Assembly: GCA_013350335.1 (NCBI GenBank)
Contig: CM023536.1
Coordinates: 12,777,520-12,841,519, forward strand
Length of the DNA stretch: 64,000 nucleotides
Source of the DNA: Chimonanthus salicifolius
Lineage: Eukaryota; Streptophyta; Magnoliopsida; Laurales; Calycanthaceae
Reading direction: 5' to 3'
The notes under the pieces were generated by a model. The model had not been told where the DNA came from, did no database searches, and was given only the letters and a program-made list of their open reading frames with translations. Shown piece by piece: positions 21,581 to 32,869 of the stretch. The position numbers and the translations under genes were made by a program. How positions within the stretch are numbered: position 1 is the first letter of the stretch; every line of letters begins with the position of its first letter.

Positions 21581-21910
21581 AGGTGGAGATGATTAGCAAA
21601 ATAATGTGGAAAGAAATGCTTTATTATCATCCTAGTGCTGCTGTCACAAATTACACTAACTTCCTTCCAAGAACATTAACTTCCTTGGTTATTATTTTAC
21701 TTTTTTTGGGAGGGGTTGGAGCTCTGCATGGTCTATCAATTTGTATATCAAAATTTTGTATGTGACTTATGTTTGGAGAAGAAGTTTATATGGTTGAAAT
21801 CAGTAGCACTACGGAGGAAGATAATAGTGTATAGAGTAATCATTTTTTTTTATATACCATTTTTGTATAATGAACAGATTTGATTTGAATTAGTGAAATG
21901 CAATGGTTCT
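21482..21910 (+). pseudogene. MAP kinase 3' end fused to the chimeric gene
   Basis: The DNA encodes, in its own frame, [13 protein letters not shown], then MWKEMLYYHPSAAV, the C-terminus of the neighbouring kinase. It continues into the kinase 3' UTR (TTTGATTTGAATTAGTGAAATG near 21885). It starts in the codons for EALQHPYM. It is on the plus strand, opposite to the full kinase genes. Confidence 0.85.
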
Positions 21911-24052
21911 TTTTGTTTTAGCCATTTTTTCATCTACATTTAGTAGAATATTTTTGATTTCTATAAGTGTCAAATCTTGCAGCAACGGTAAGGAATAAGA
22001 ATTATAGTGAAAAGGTGAAAATATTCTAATTTTTTTTAGAGTTCTGTTTTGATGGAACGCCAGTTACTAACTGAATTTCATTCACCATCATATCACTTGT
22101 GACTACTTCCAGCGTATCTTGCAGCAACAATACCACAACATCATGCTTATATTTATCACCTTCTTTCTGAAACAATGAAAGAAAAATGTTAATGTTCTCA
22201 TTGAGTTAGAGTAAAGCAAACATTAACAGTTATTTTAAAAAATAAAACAAAACTACGCACTAAGATTTCCACAAGCTCCATAATTTTTTTGCAGAGGATA
22301 GGGAGAGAGCTCATTCTGAAATTGACAAGAAATCTGTTCTTTGAAATGCAATCTTCAATTTCTTTAATAATTATATCAACGATCCTGTCATATAAACAAA
22401 TACAGAATGAAATTCTCCCTGGTAAATACCATCACATCACCGTCATCATTGAAAAACAAAGAAATTAAGGAGAGGCATTTTCTCAATGTTCTCCTGAAGC
22501 TTGTCACATGGAATTATGTTTCCTTGAGAACTAAAGCAAAAAAAAAAAAGTTTGAATGGAAGCAAAAATATGGAGTAACAACAAAAAAATGATAGACACG
22601 ACCAAAACTTAATTGTTTGACTGATCATGTTTGATTTTGAAAGAAACCAAACTTACTCTGAATTTTCCTTCTTTTTCATTAGAGTGAATTATGTGACAAC
22701 ATGACACTGCCATGGGTCTGATTATGTGTAGCAACATTAAACCAAAGGTACTCTGAATTTTCTCTTTTTCATTAGAGTGAATTATGGGATAACATGAAAC
22801 TGTCATGGGTCTGATTATGTGTAGCAACATTAAAGAAGTACACCATTTGGTATTTGTGGAACAGACATTGTTTTATGGATATTTCTTTAATAAAAATAGG
22901 GCCTATGCCAAAGTATTTGTAGATGTTGAAGTGTCAAAGAAACAGACAATAGCATACATTTTCTCATTTTCCCCAACCACCAGTAGGTCTAGAACATGCT
23001 TAAACGATTTATAGCATTCAATCACCGCAAACTTCATATACTCATCAGCACAGATGCGCTTCCACAGATCAGAGTCCTTTGTTCGAAATTGAGCTGCCAT
23101 GTCTATCGCTACAGGGATCTGCACAGATGGATGAATAACATCACAGAAGTGAACAGAAATTACCATAGACTCGGATCTGCACAGACGGACGATACATACC
23201 TTGTTAGCAAGCAAAAATAGTGGCCACTATATTAGATCCATGTTAATATCTGATGAGTAAGGAACTAACAATAGATCCATTTCCCTGCATTAAGGTAAAA
23301 ATACCAGTTCCATTCAATTAGGGAAGGGGACAAGAATATAGAATCAATAGAATGTACAGCATGGCATGAATGTTAATCAACTAAGGAAGCATTACCTGTC
23401 ACTTATGAGTTCTTCTTCATGGAAACTGCATATGACTTCATCCCATAACTGAGCAAACTTGGCTGCCTCCTCAGTCTTCCTGTTTGGAGCAACCTCAAAG
23501 TTGGTTGTTTAATACAAGATATGTGAGGAGCTTAACTATATTGATATTGTGCTTAAAAGTATCAACAGTTTGTTTTACAACCTCATTGAAGCGCTTAGAC
23601 AAAAGAAGCCCTCTATTCTGCCTCTTTCCAGAGGGTACCAAATGTGCATTGACTGCTCCTTGTAAAGATTGGAAAAAAAACAGTATGAGAGGAAATTAGA
23701 GACCAACAGGAAGATGGATACCATTTGGAAGAAACTCAAACCAAGCATAATTAACACGCCGGACCTTCATTATGTCTTTATTTGACCCCACCAGTGGCTT
23801 TATCTCTTCGAAGAAAATTAATGAGTAACACAACTTGCATGTTTCCTGATATTTTTTACTAGAAACACACGTGGGAATTGTACTTGGATGTAATAGCTAA
23901 ATGCAAATTTTGAACATAGAAGTAAAACCCAGAAGAGAGTATACCTGGAGAAAGAAAGTAGAACCAAAACAATGAGAAGATCTAGAAAAGGAAATAGTAC
24001 AGAATCAAAGGAAAAGATGGTACTCATACTCACTTGAAAAGTGCAAACTGAG

Positions 24053-24403
24053 TGTAACGCCCCTCTCCTTTTACAACCTAAACAGAGCGGGGCGTTACAG
24101 TTGGTATCAGAGCATGGTTCAACTCTCTGCCTGAGGGTGTGGGCTTGGTTGTTGTGTGTACAGAGCCGAGGAAGGCTCTGGCTTTAAGGGGGTTAGATTG
24201 TAATACCCCGCCCCAAAAAAGTCCCACATTGCTAGTTGCTTTGGAAATTCCCTAGTATATAAGTAGTAGCCTTCTTCCTTCTAGCATGAGGCCTTTTGGG
24301 AGCAACAGTGGATTGGCTTGCCAAAGCAAAGCCGTGCGGGTCCGTGTGTAGGCCGAAAGAGGACAATATTGTACTAGATAGACAGGCCGTTACAAATGTT
24401 ACA
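24053..24403 (+). mobile_element. TRIM-like miniature LTR element inside a callose synthase exon
   Basis: A short left terminal repeat runs from TGTAACGCCCC to GGGGCGTTACA (24053-24099). It is followed by a primer-binding site TGGTATCAGAGCATGG (24102-24117, complementary to initiator Met tRNA), a purine tract (TTTAAGGGGG, 24183-24192) and a right LTR from TGTAATACCCCGCCCC (24199) to about 24394-24403. No coding capacity. The flanks CTGAG/CTGAC are a 4-5 bp target-site duplication. Joining the flanks restores the conserved exon around ESQFALFK. Confidence 0.75.
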
Positions 24404-24639
24404 CTGACTTTCCTGCATACCCCTACCAACATAAATTCTTGGCTGAATAGAAGTAAACAGACATCAAAAACCATGTTTCTAGCTAACATAAAGAATAGAT
24501 GACATTAATATATTCATTTCTATATTAGATACAAAACTGAAGGTTATCATTGTGGAAGAATGAAGTACATCCAAAAAATAGCGGGTCACATCGAACTGTA
24601 ATTTTTTTTTGGTAATATGATAGGTTAGCTTTTCAAGTA

Positions 24640-25080
24640 GTATTGGTAAACGTATGGTTATTGCACACTATTTGTGGCCATTTTCCACAAAAGCCTGTCA
24701 AAATCCAATCGCGCAACACTCCCCCTATACCCGTCGGACCTGGTTTTCCTCTTGCTGCCCCATCGACATTGAATTTGTATGTACCCACTTGAGGGGGATA
24801 CCAAGAGATTTGTGCCCTGGATTTCCTTGGCATCTTGCTAAGACAACCTTCCCAAGAAGTAAGGAGGTCATCCATTCTGAAACCTCTGAACTCTTCTCCG
24901 GACAAAATCCATGTGTAAAGCCTCCACTTGGCTTTCTGGACAAGATCATTTTCCTCTACTTCCTTCAATTTGAAGATCCTGGCATTTCTTTCCCTCCATA
25001 CTGTCCATAGAACAACATAGCAGATTTGCTTCTGCTCTATTTCAGTTTCTTGGTACCATTTTAGACAGTTTCATTTTCAT
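24640..25080 (-). mobile_element. LINE fragment (zf-RVT end plus RNase H start)
   Basis: Read on the minus strand: VWRERNARIF, then AQISWYPPQVGTYKFNVDGA, then GKPGPTGIGGVLRD. This order, the end of the reverse-transcriptase zinc region followed by the start of the RVT_3 RNase H fold, is characteristic of plant LINEs. The rest of the RNase H is missing. It is inserted in callose synthase fragment B. Confidence 0.8.
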
Positions 25081-25350
25081 ACCCATACCCCCACCCAGTT
25101 GTAATATGCTTATCTCAGCCTCTTTCTTTTTTTCCTACTTCGCATTTACTCTCCATCTAAGTTTTCCATGTGACAACAGATGGTGGTGTCATGTATTTTG
25201 TCATGACATAACGAAAAGGAAAAAATATTGAACTTATTATATTTTCAAAATATGGTATAGAATATAATATAGATCAATGTAGCCATATTAAGTAGTCTCG
25301 AGATTGTTCACGATGATGTATTGATATTTGATCTATGTTGCACCATACCA

Positions 25351-25589
25351 ACATGGACACAGAGGAAATGGATGAAACACTCCATATACATAAAATTTAA
25401 GATACAAATGTGGGATACAGGTGCCCCATTCATAACATATTATGACATTAATCTTATGGTTTTACCTGATGTTTCTCTCAATTGCACTAAATGTAGTCTT
25501 TCAAACATGATAAGCATTACATGTTTTTTATTTGTAAAGTCTATTGCAGTAAAATCTTTTGTGGCATTACATTTTATCTATCACATTCC
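25351..25589 (+). repeat. Copy of chimeric-gene intron 4 joined to callose synthase exon
   Basis: It matches 19594-19850 (and 42380-42640, 45200-45460), with a small deletion. At 25589/25590 (CACATTCC then ATAAAAGC) it runs straight into the callose synthase exon, removing the last residues (WSQ) and the donor site. It marks a rearrangement breakpoint. Confidence 0.8.
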
Positions 25590-25989
25590 ATAAAAGCAAC
25601 CTAACAATATGCCAATCTGAGTTCTCAATCCATCATCGTAGCATTGGAAATATAAAGAATACTCCAGCCAGTAAATTTGGCAACAAGTATAATATCACTG
25701 CCATGATATATAAAGTAGGTACACCCTTTACATGTTTGAGGAAATTTGTAAACTCTTTCACTACCGCAGGAGGGGTAATGTACAAATAGTGGAAGTAACA
25801 GAGTGGAAGAACCATAACCCAGGCAAAACTAACAAGAATCTTGAGAACATTTCTAAGCACGTCAATAAATTTCCACCTGTGATAGCCTGGGAAGTTCAAA
25901 ACAATGTCTAGAATACCTGTCATAAATGAAGGAAAAGTAAGACACATGCATCTGAAGCCAATTTTTACTCTAATTAAAATGATATCTGT

Positions 25990-27257
25990 TTCTAGATTGA
26001 ACTACCCTAATTTAATCACTTCAACCATTCATTTGATGGGGCAATTGTCTAAATAAAGTTTGGGCTATCCTGATGAGAATCCCATCTGACGTAGCCATCC
26101 CTATCAACAATGGTGGTCTCAGATCAGGCCAACTGGACATTTGCAGGGTGGGGAATAAGGTTCTCAAGTAGTTCACTAACAGGTAGCAAGTATGCTAGAA
26201 AGGAGATTTATGACCCTTGATTAGGAGGTCAAACTTTTGAGTATTGTAGACCACTAGTTAAACAAAGTGTTTGCATGTGAAACTCAACAGTTCGTAAGAG
26301 GGAGAAGGGTGCGAGGGCCAATGTTTGTGAATTTATTTTCACCAAGACACCTTCTTTTGGTGGGGGTTAGGGAACTTCCATTAGATTAGAACCACCTTTT
26401 TGAACCCCAAATCCTCTTTGTCTTGGAGCCATGATAAGCATAGCAAGAGAAACTCAATAGAGTAAACCTTTTGTGAACCCCACATACACGGATAGATGAT
26501 GTGTGAGAATTCACAATTCCACACACCCTTCCTTTTACCAGCTCCAATTTAAAGCCATTAACCTTGTGCTCTAAGCCCAACTAATTTCAGCCATTGCAAA
26601 TATTTGAGGTTCGATAAAAGGCTAGGGATCATAGTGAGTTAAATTCTAGAAATTGGGGTCAATTTGGGATGATTTCAATCCAACTTTGTGATACACTAAA
26701 AATAAGTTCAAATTAGATAGGGATCAAATCCACAAAGGGTAGATGCGTGTGAGGGTGGTGTACACACACATATAGTGGGTCTCCCCTAAGAACTAGGCCT
26801 CACGAATTTCTGTGCATAGCTTGGTGGGTTCACATGGATGGGCTGGTTTGAAAGTTCTTGGTTTGTTATGGTGCCTTTACAATTTTTTGTTTGTAACTGA
26901 AGCCATGCTTTTTAAGCCAAGACCTGATGGAATCCCATGAGGCCTTGGCCTTAGGGGAGAATTTATATATATTAGTCACAAATTTTTTTTTTGTCTTTTC
27001 GGCATGGAGTCTATGGTGTCAACTTGTTTTAAATAATTTAAGACACAAACATGCTCAATGTGCATTTGCAACTTATTTGATAAAAGAACAAATGGATTCA
27101 CTTACTCTCCAAAAGTCATTTAATTCATCCCTAGCCATTAGTCTTCACATTTTAACACAAATTTATGGAGTACAGTACAGTCAATGACAATTTAGAAGTG
27201 TATTATTCTTTACTCTAATTAACCATTTTAAAGAATATTTTGTTACTTTTTTTACAG
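25990..27257. other. Intron/intergenic DNA, partly shared with 49740-50380
   Basis: 25990-26640 is repeated in unit 2. 26640-27257 occurs only here. No gene is recognised before the ABCC13-like exon. Confidence 0.55.
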
Positions 27258-29181
27258 GTGATAAATGATGGTATTCGTTTTATGGGACCATTGTTGCTGA
27301 ATAAACTTATCTTGTTTCTTCAGCAAGGTGTTGCAACCATCATTGGATTCTCTTTCATGATTATATCCTTCTTATTAGAATTGCAATGATGAATTTGTGG
27401 TGTTTGAATTCTTGGAACTTAGTGATTAATTTATGTTGTTCCTTTATTATTATCTAGTCAGTGATCAAATGTATTTCTTGAGTTTATTTTGAGGATTTTT
27501 TTTTTTCTGTATGACGAAATCATTGGTGATCAGTAGTAACTTGGGCAATAAATAGTCTGTCAAAGGCTTCCTCTTCTGTTTCTATCCAGGTTTGACTGTA
27601 GATAATATATTCTACCTTCCACACTGAATGTGGAATAAGTGATCATAAATTCGAACTGTCTATCAGGTCAAGAACCATTGGGTTTGGCCATTTACAAAGG
27701 CCATGTTCATTTGAAATTCTCCATAACAGTAGAATCATTCATTTATAATTTTGAACAGTCTATTCCTTTTGAGCCATTGATTTTTTTCCCCTTGAATGAT
27801 ACCAGATTAAAACTCCCAAGACATACCCATCACTCCTATATTTTTTTTATCTGCGTTACATGGGTTGCTCAAAACTTGATGTTCCATGATGCAGCGAACA
27901 ATGAACTGAATTGCAGGTGGATCATAATCCAGATTGAAAACTGGAACGTATTTAATTAGTTTATATTATATGATTTTTTATTATTTCTAAGATGGAAGTT
28001 TTGCCTATGACTTCATAAGAAGTTAAAAACTAATATTTCATTTAATACTTTTTTATAGATATTGTAAACATTTAGCTTGAAAAAGAATACTACCCAACGA
28101 ACTATGGTGGTTGGCATGTATTTATCCTCAAACCTTGGAACCACAATCCATGATCCAGCTAAGTAGGTAACCCTGGTTTTGATATACCTACATGCCACTT
28201 CTTGCCTGCACTTTCTATTCTCACGAAGAGCTGTATATTAAAGGTGATGCCCTCTGCTAATATCTCTTGAATGTGGATTGATGGCCAATTTATTTATTGT
28301 CCACTGTTTTGTTTTTTGAAGTGAAAAAAAAAATACTGTCCACTGTTTCATGTGTAACCCTCTAACTTGCAAATTCTGCTGTTTTTCAAGTCATAAGATT
28401 TCTAATCGGTACCACCTTTTGAGTGCCTCTAATCTTGCATGTGTCATGAATTTACTTGTGTATATATGTGGGAATGGAGGAGGTTTGGTTTGGCTTACTG
28501 TATTTCTCACTCCCAATCATTGTTGTTTAAATCTTACAATATACAATTCATATCTTAAGATTCATATGAAAATATGATGTAACAAACGGAACAATTCCTA
28601 TCAGTTTAGAATCTTATGATTCCTACGGACGATATAATTATTGAGCTATTTGGAATTTGGAAGCATGAAACTTTTGGTCACTTCATGAAACTTTCATGGG
28701 GTGACAAATTTTTGGGGACTACCTTGGCTCCAATGACACACCTAGCTATCTCACACCCACCTACCCCCCGTGAATTCTATCTTTACCCAATTTGATCCCA
28801 TTCCGAGTCAGATGGACTATTGATTTAGCACCATGAAGTTTACACCGTTGGATGAAATTGAGTTTTTGAGACCTTAAAAAATATGATTTTACTTATCTGA
28901 TCGAAGTAATTTTTTATAGGCCACCTTATTCAAGCTAATATCTTTCTAACCAACCAATCCAAATGGGCTCACATGGGCCCCACATGGGGATACCTCAAAT
29001 AAGACACCTTAGAGTACCTTTTGGATTTATATTGATTGATTAATTTACTTTTGACATAATAACTAATTCTGGTTTGGAAAAATAGGACTGTTTAAGCTGA
29101 TGCTATGCTGTTCTTTCAGGTTCTAGACATATAGATGGCTACATATTTGCTATATTATTGGGTCTAATATCCATCCTCAAG
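27258..29181 (+). pseudogene. ABCC13: Two ABCC13-like (MRP-type ABC transporter) exons
   Basis: Exon 27258-27327 encodes VINDGIRFMGPLLLNKL, then ILFLQQ. It has a TTTACAG acceptor and an AAG/GTGTTG donor. Exon 29121-29181 (TTTCAG acceptor, CTCAA/GTATG donor) continues in phase as GSRHIDGYIFAILLGLISIL. Together they give the start of the first transmembrane domain of plant ABCC13-type transporters (pattern: asparagine-aspartate, then GPLLLNKLI.FLQQG, then a DGY.LA..LGL..I membrane helix). No earlier or later ABCC exon is visible nearby and the block is absent from unit 2. It is an isolated two-exon fragment on the strand opposite to callose synthase. Confidence 0.75.
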
Positions 29182-29503
29182 TATGTTCTTCTCATTGATC
29201 TACTTGAATTGTTTTATCATCAGTTTCCTCAAGCATTTTGAGATTTTTCCTATGCTTCTGCAAGTTCAGACGATAGTATGATCCAATGTATCATCATTTC
29301 AAGAAAATATTGATGTATTAGCATCATAGAGGCATAACTACATCAATCTTAAAATGTCAACGATGAAATTACAATAACTGAAAACAATAGGTATTTTTTT
29401 ATACAATTGAGCCAATATAGGGACCACTGTACAAATTAGCCAATAAATATTGACTGAACATGTTCAAAGTTCAAACCCCATTATTGTATGTATGTATTCA
29501 TAC
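27328..29503. other. Intron of the ABCC13 fragment and flanking DNA
   Basis: Apart from the exon at 29121-29181, no coding signal or known repeat is seen in this 2.2 kb. It has no counterpart in unit 2. Confidence 0.5.
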
Positions 29504-30749
29504 TATGAAGAAAGCGCAAGAAGGCTGTTGCAATAAAAATGCTAGAAATTGAATATATGATATCCTTTCTGAAAATATCCAATGGTGATGAACCACTCCA
29601 TGCAACAATTATCATTGCCTGCATCAAAACAATGTAAATGCATTAATAACTCATTGTACCGGAACTAAATTAAAATAGGAGTTGGTGTAATAATCCTTTC
29701 AACCAATACATTCAACACACATTTATTGTATGATTTTGAATAAAAAGTGAGGTTCGTCGAGGTTAAGGTATATTTTACAGGATATGGGATTTCACTAGCT
29801 CCTCATGTTATGAGAAACATCAATAAGGAACCAGACTCATAGGCAGAACAAGGAGTCCAAAGGGATCACATGTTATTTATGGTTCTTTAGTTTTATTTTA
29901 TTGGGAGTTCTTATAGCATATGTTCCTTTCCTTGCATTTTTTTCTTCTCTTAACACATTTTTTCTACTTTGCGACTGAAAATTCATTGTCAGTTATTCAC
30001 TTCAGACAAAGGAAAAAAATTGCAGTAACTAAAAAGTACCTGGAACATCAGTATGTAAGATTTCTTGGAATTCAAACACAAACATGTAGATTTCTTGCAA
30101 GTTGTGGCCCTTTTCACCCTTGCCTTAAATTCAAATGATTTATAATTGTCACCAATTCAGAAAAGGAACAAGAGATCATTTATTAAACAAACTAGAATCA
30201 TCATCATTTCAACATTGGGTCCTATGGAAATCCAACAGACCTGAAATCCAAACATAGCCCATAGCCAATCAAGAAGATCCAAGTAGTAGGCCAATTCAAG
30301 CCACGAGTGTTTGACAGAGCTTCTACAGCTGCTTTTATCTGGTGGAACAATAAAACATGACTTTATGCATTAGCAATACAACCTGAAAACAATGACAGGC
30401 CATCTACAACTGATAATTAGCAATGGCTAAAGACAAGTCTTGGCAAGACCTCCTCGAGTTGCATGATAGACTGTGAAGCTCCAGCTACATCCAAGGGAAG
30501 AATGTTGTATGGAGTATAGTTTTCCTTCTTTTCTTCGACATCTTTAGCTGCTGCAATAATCTGCTCAAGGTAAATCACCCAGAAGCTTCAGAAATCGACG
30601 ACAGTTCACAAGAACATGGATGACAATAATGTGAACACAGGAAGCAAGACAATGAGGTCAAAACCATCTAACTGGCAAGAAGAAAAAGAAAGAAATAGGA
30701 GCCTCTGCTGCTCAAAAGTAGTAGGCCAATTCAAGCCACGAGTGTTTGA

Positions 30750-31074
30750 CAATGGTCTATAATGCTGAAAGATGCAGAGAGCCCAACTATACCATTGCTG
30801 GATGAGGGAAAAAAGATGTTGCTCTTGATCAAGAACTGGATACTAGCCAGTGCACCACATTCCTATCTAAGACCTTAATTTAATTGTAAATTTTGATGTA
30901 TACCACATTCAGGATTTTTTCCCAAGAATTCTGTACAACTACTCAAAAAACACATCCAAGGAAAGACATAAATTTAGATCATGATAATGGCATGATCAAG
31001 AGCAACATCTTTTTTCCCTCAACCAGCAATGGTATAATTGGGCTCTCTTCATCTTTCAGCATTCTAGACCATTG
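30750..31074. mobile_element. Short foldback element (MITE-like), 325 bp
   Basis: The left arm CAATGGTCTATAATGC through GAACTGGATACTAGCCAG and the right arm ending GCATTCTAGACCATTG are inverted copies separated by a short centre. It occupies the same position in unit 2 as the 1.6 kb element at 7732-9317 in unit 1 and has the same ends. Confidence 0.7.
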
Positions 31075-31590
31075 CTTTAATACTCCTGCATTTGAAAGAA
31101 ATAGGAGCCTCTACAGCCCCAAAAATATTTCATTGAGTCATAGGGACTTGGGTAATATTTTGGAACTTACAAAAGTATGATCTATTAGTTTTTTAAGGTC
31201 CTAGAGGTGATACTGAGGTGATACTTCAGCCATAATATTCAGTTATTGAGTAACTTTACAAGTAAGGTACTAGAACATTGACTTGATCTTCAATGCTTTA
31301 CTATACCATGGGTTGCGACATTGGGGCTAACAATACTTAATATGAAATGCATGTTCTCAAGTATCACCTAGTGACGTATATCTTCTATTACAATTCATAA
31401 TTATTATTTTTTTTTGTAATTTTTTTTGAATTTTATAAAAATGTCAGAATATTAAAAAACTTAAACAAACACCCTAAAAACTCTACGAATCACATTAAGG
31501 AGTTTTCATTTAATTGTAGAAACATTTATATATCTTTTATTTTTATTTTTTCTTCAACAAGAAACTCAAAAATTGGAAGTATCTTAGAAA

Positions 31591-32019
31591 TCTCAACTTT
31601 TATCAAATTTTAAGAAAAAACTTAAGAAAATCACACAAACACCCTACAAATTATGTAAATGACATTAACACATCTCAATTAAATCTATAAGCACTCAATA
31701 TTATTTCATTAAATTATTTTCACAAAAAGTGAAATTTGAGATTATAAGAACTCAAAACAACTTGAAAATTTAATAACTTGCTTTTAAAAATTTTAAACTA
31801 AAAAATAGGGAAATATCTCAACTTTTATAAAAATTTTAGAAAAATCTTAAGAAAATCACACAGACAGCCTACAAATTATGTAAATGACATTAACATATCT
31901 CAATTAAAATCTATAAGCACTCAATATTATTTCATTAAATTATTTTCACAAAAACTCAAAACAACTCGAAAATTTAATAACTTGCTTTTAAAAATTTTAA
32001 ATTAAAAAATAGGGAAATA
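31591..32019. repeat. Tandem duplication with 225-bp offset
   Basis: TCTCAACTTTTAT followed by the ACAAATTATGTAAATGACAT block starts at 31591 and again at 31816. Unit 1 has this sequence once (about 9990-10230). Confidence 0.75.
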
Positions 32020-32809
32020 TCTCAAACTAATTTTTTGAATAAAATAAATAAAGAGATTGATACTATGTAGTATTGGTTGATACTGACTAATGCTTATCAA
32101 CTGATTAATGGCTATATCGACGACATATTGGCTAATATTTAAACTCTCCTTGGAAGCTTAAGTGCAATCAAAGTACAAAATTTTCTTGTGTCCATCTTTT
32201 GTGAAATTTTTGTACTTTTTTAAGTATTTATCTGAATATTAAAATTTAATGCAACATTGTGAAATTTGGTGTACAAGAGAAGACGCAGAGAGAGAGAGGA
32301 CTTCAATTAAATAATTAATGGAGAGATTTATAATTTGAGTAAATTTTATAATTTCTTAGTAATTGTCATATTTATATTTGATTAAAATTTAATGATTTCT
32401 TAGTAATTTAACTTGTAAAATTAAAATATGATAGTTCAAATATCATCATGTTTTCAGTAATCTAATCAAAGTTATTTTTCTCGTAATTATATGTAAACTT
32501 TTTAATAAATTAATTATAGTTAAATAAAGGACAAAATGATGTTCTAATAAGTTGAATTTCATACATAGTATAAATTTTTGTTTAAAGATAGTCAAAATGA
32601 GCACTTTTGTAACTCTAGTAGGAAAAAAAATTAAAATTTTTCCTACATTTTAGCTTTTATTTTGAGTAAAAAGACAATAAAAATATTTTTTTATTAAAAA
32701 AGCAAACTATATTTTAATATTATGTTTGTTAAATATAAAAAATTATCAATTTATAATTTTATTTAATGAATAAAGGAGCATGATTTCATGACAAACGTCA
32801 AACAATGTT

Positions 32810-32869
32810 CCCCCAAAGAGTTTAGGGGGGACCCTTGCCTCGTGGTTCCCCTCAGTTATAAAAAAAAAA
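32810..32869 (+). mobile_element. SINE-like retroposon tail, copy 2
   Basis: Same insert and same flanking 13-bp repeats (32797-32809 and 32870-32882, one mismatch) as at 11094-11153, as expected for a duplicated locus. Confidence 0.6.

Larger units (their letters stand above)
22072..30560 (-). pseudogene. CALS10: Callose synthase (CALS9/10 type) fragment B, broken
   Basis: In gene order the exons are: 30450-30560, 30241-30338 (31-bp deletion), a stub of the FVETR exon (about 30056), 29504-29618 (MIIVAWSGSSPLDIFRKDI), 25590-25916 (LNFPGYHRWKF, LYLLPNLLAGVFFIFPMLR), 24404-24442 plus 24034-24052 (PRIYVGRGMQESQ, split by a TRIM), 23884-23944 (TLFWVLLLCSKFAFSYYIQ), 23722-23803 (IKPLVGSNKDIMKVRRVNY), 23582-23658 (GAVNAHLVPSGK, LSKRFNE), 23396-23493 ([19 protein letters not shown]), 23200-23284, 22958-23118 ([14 protein letters not shown]), 22261-22384 (KNRFLVNFRMSSLPILCKK) and 22072-22166 (DTLEVVTSDMMVNEI). 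It stops about halfway through the family length, before the catalytic region. There is a CAG-to-TAG stop at 23227-23229. The 25590 exon is cut off and joined to GTE intron DNA. Two ABCC13-like exons lie in the intron at 27-29 kb on the other strand. Confidence 0.88.
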
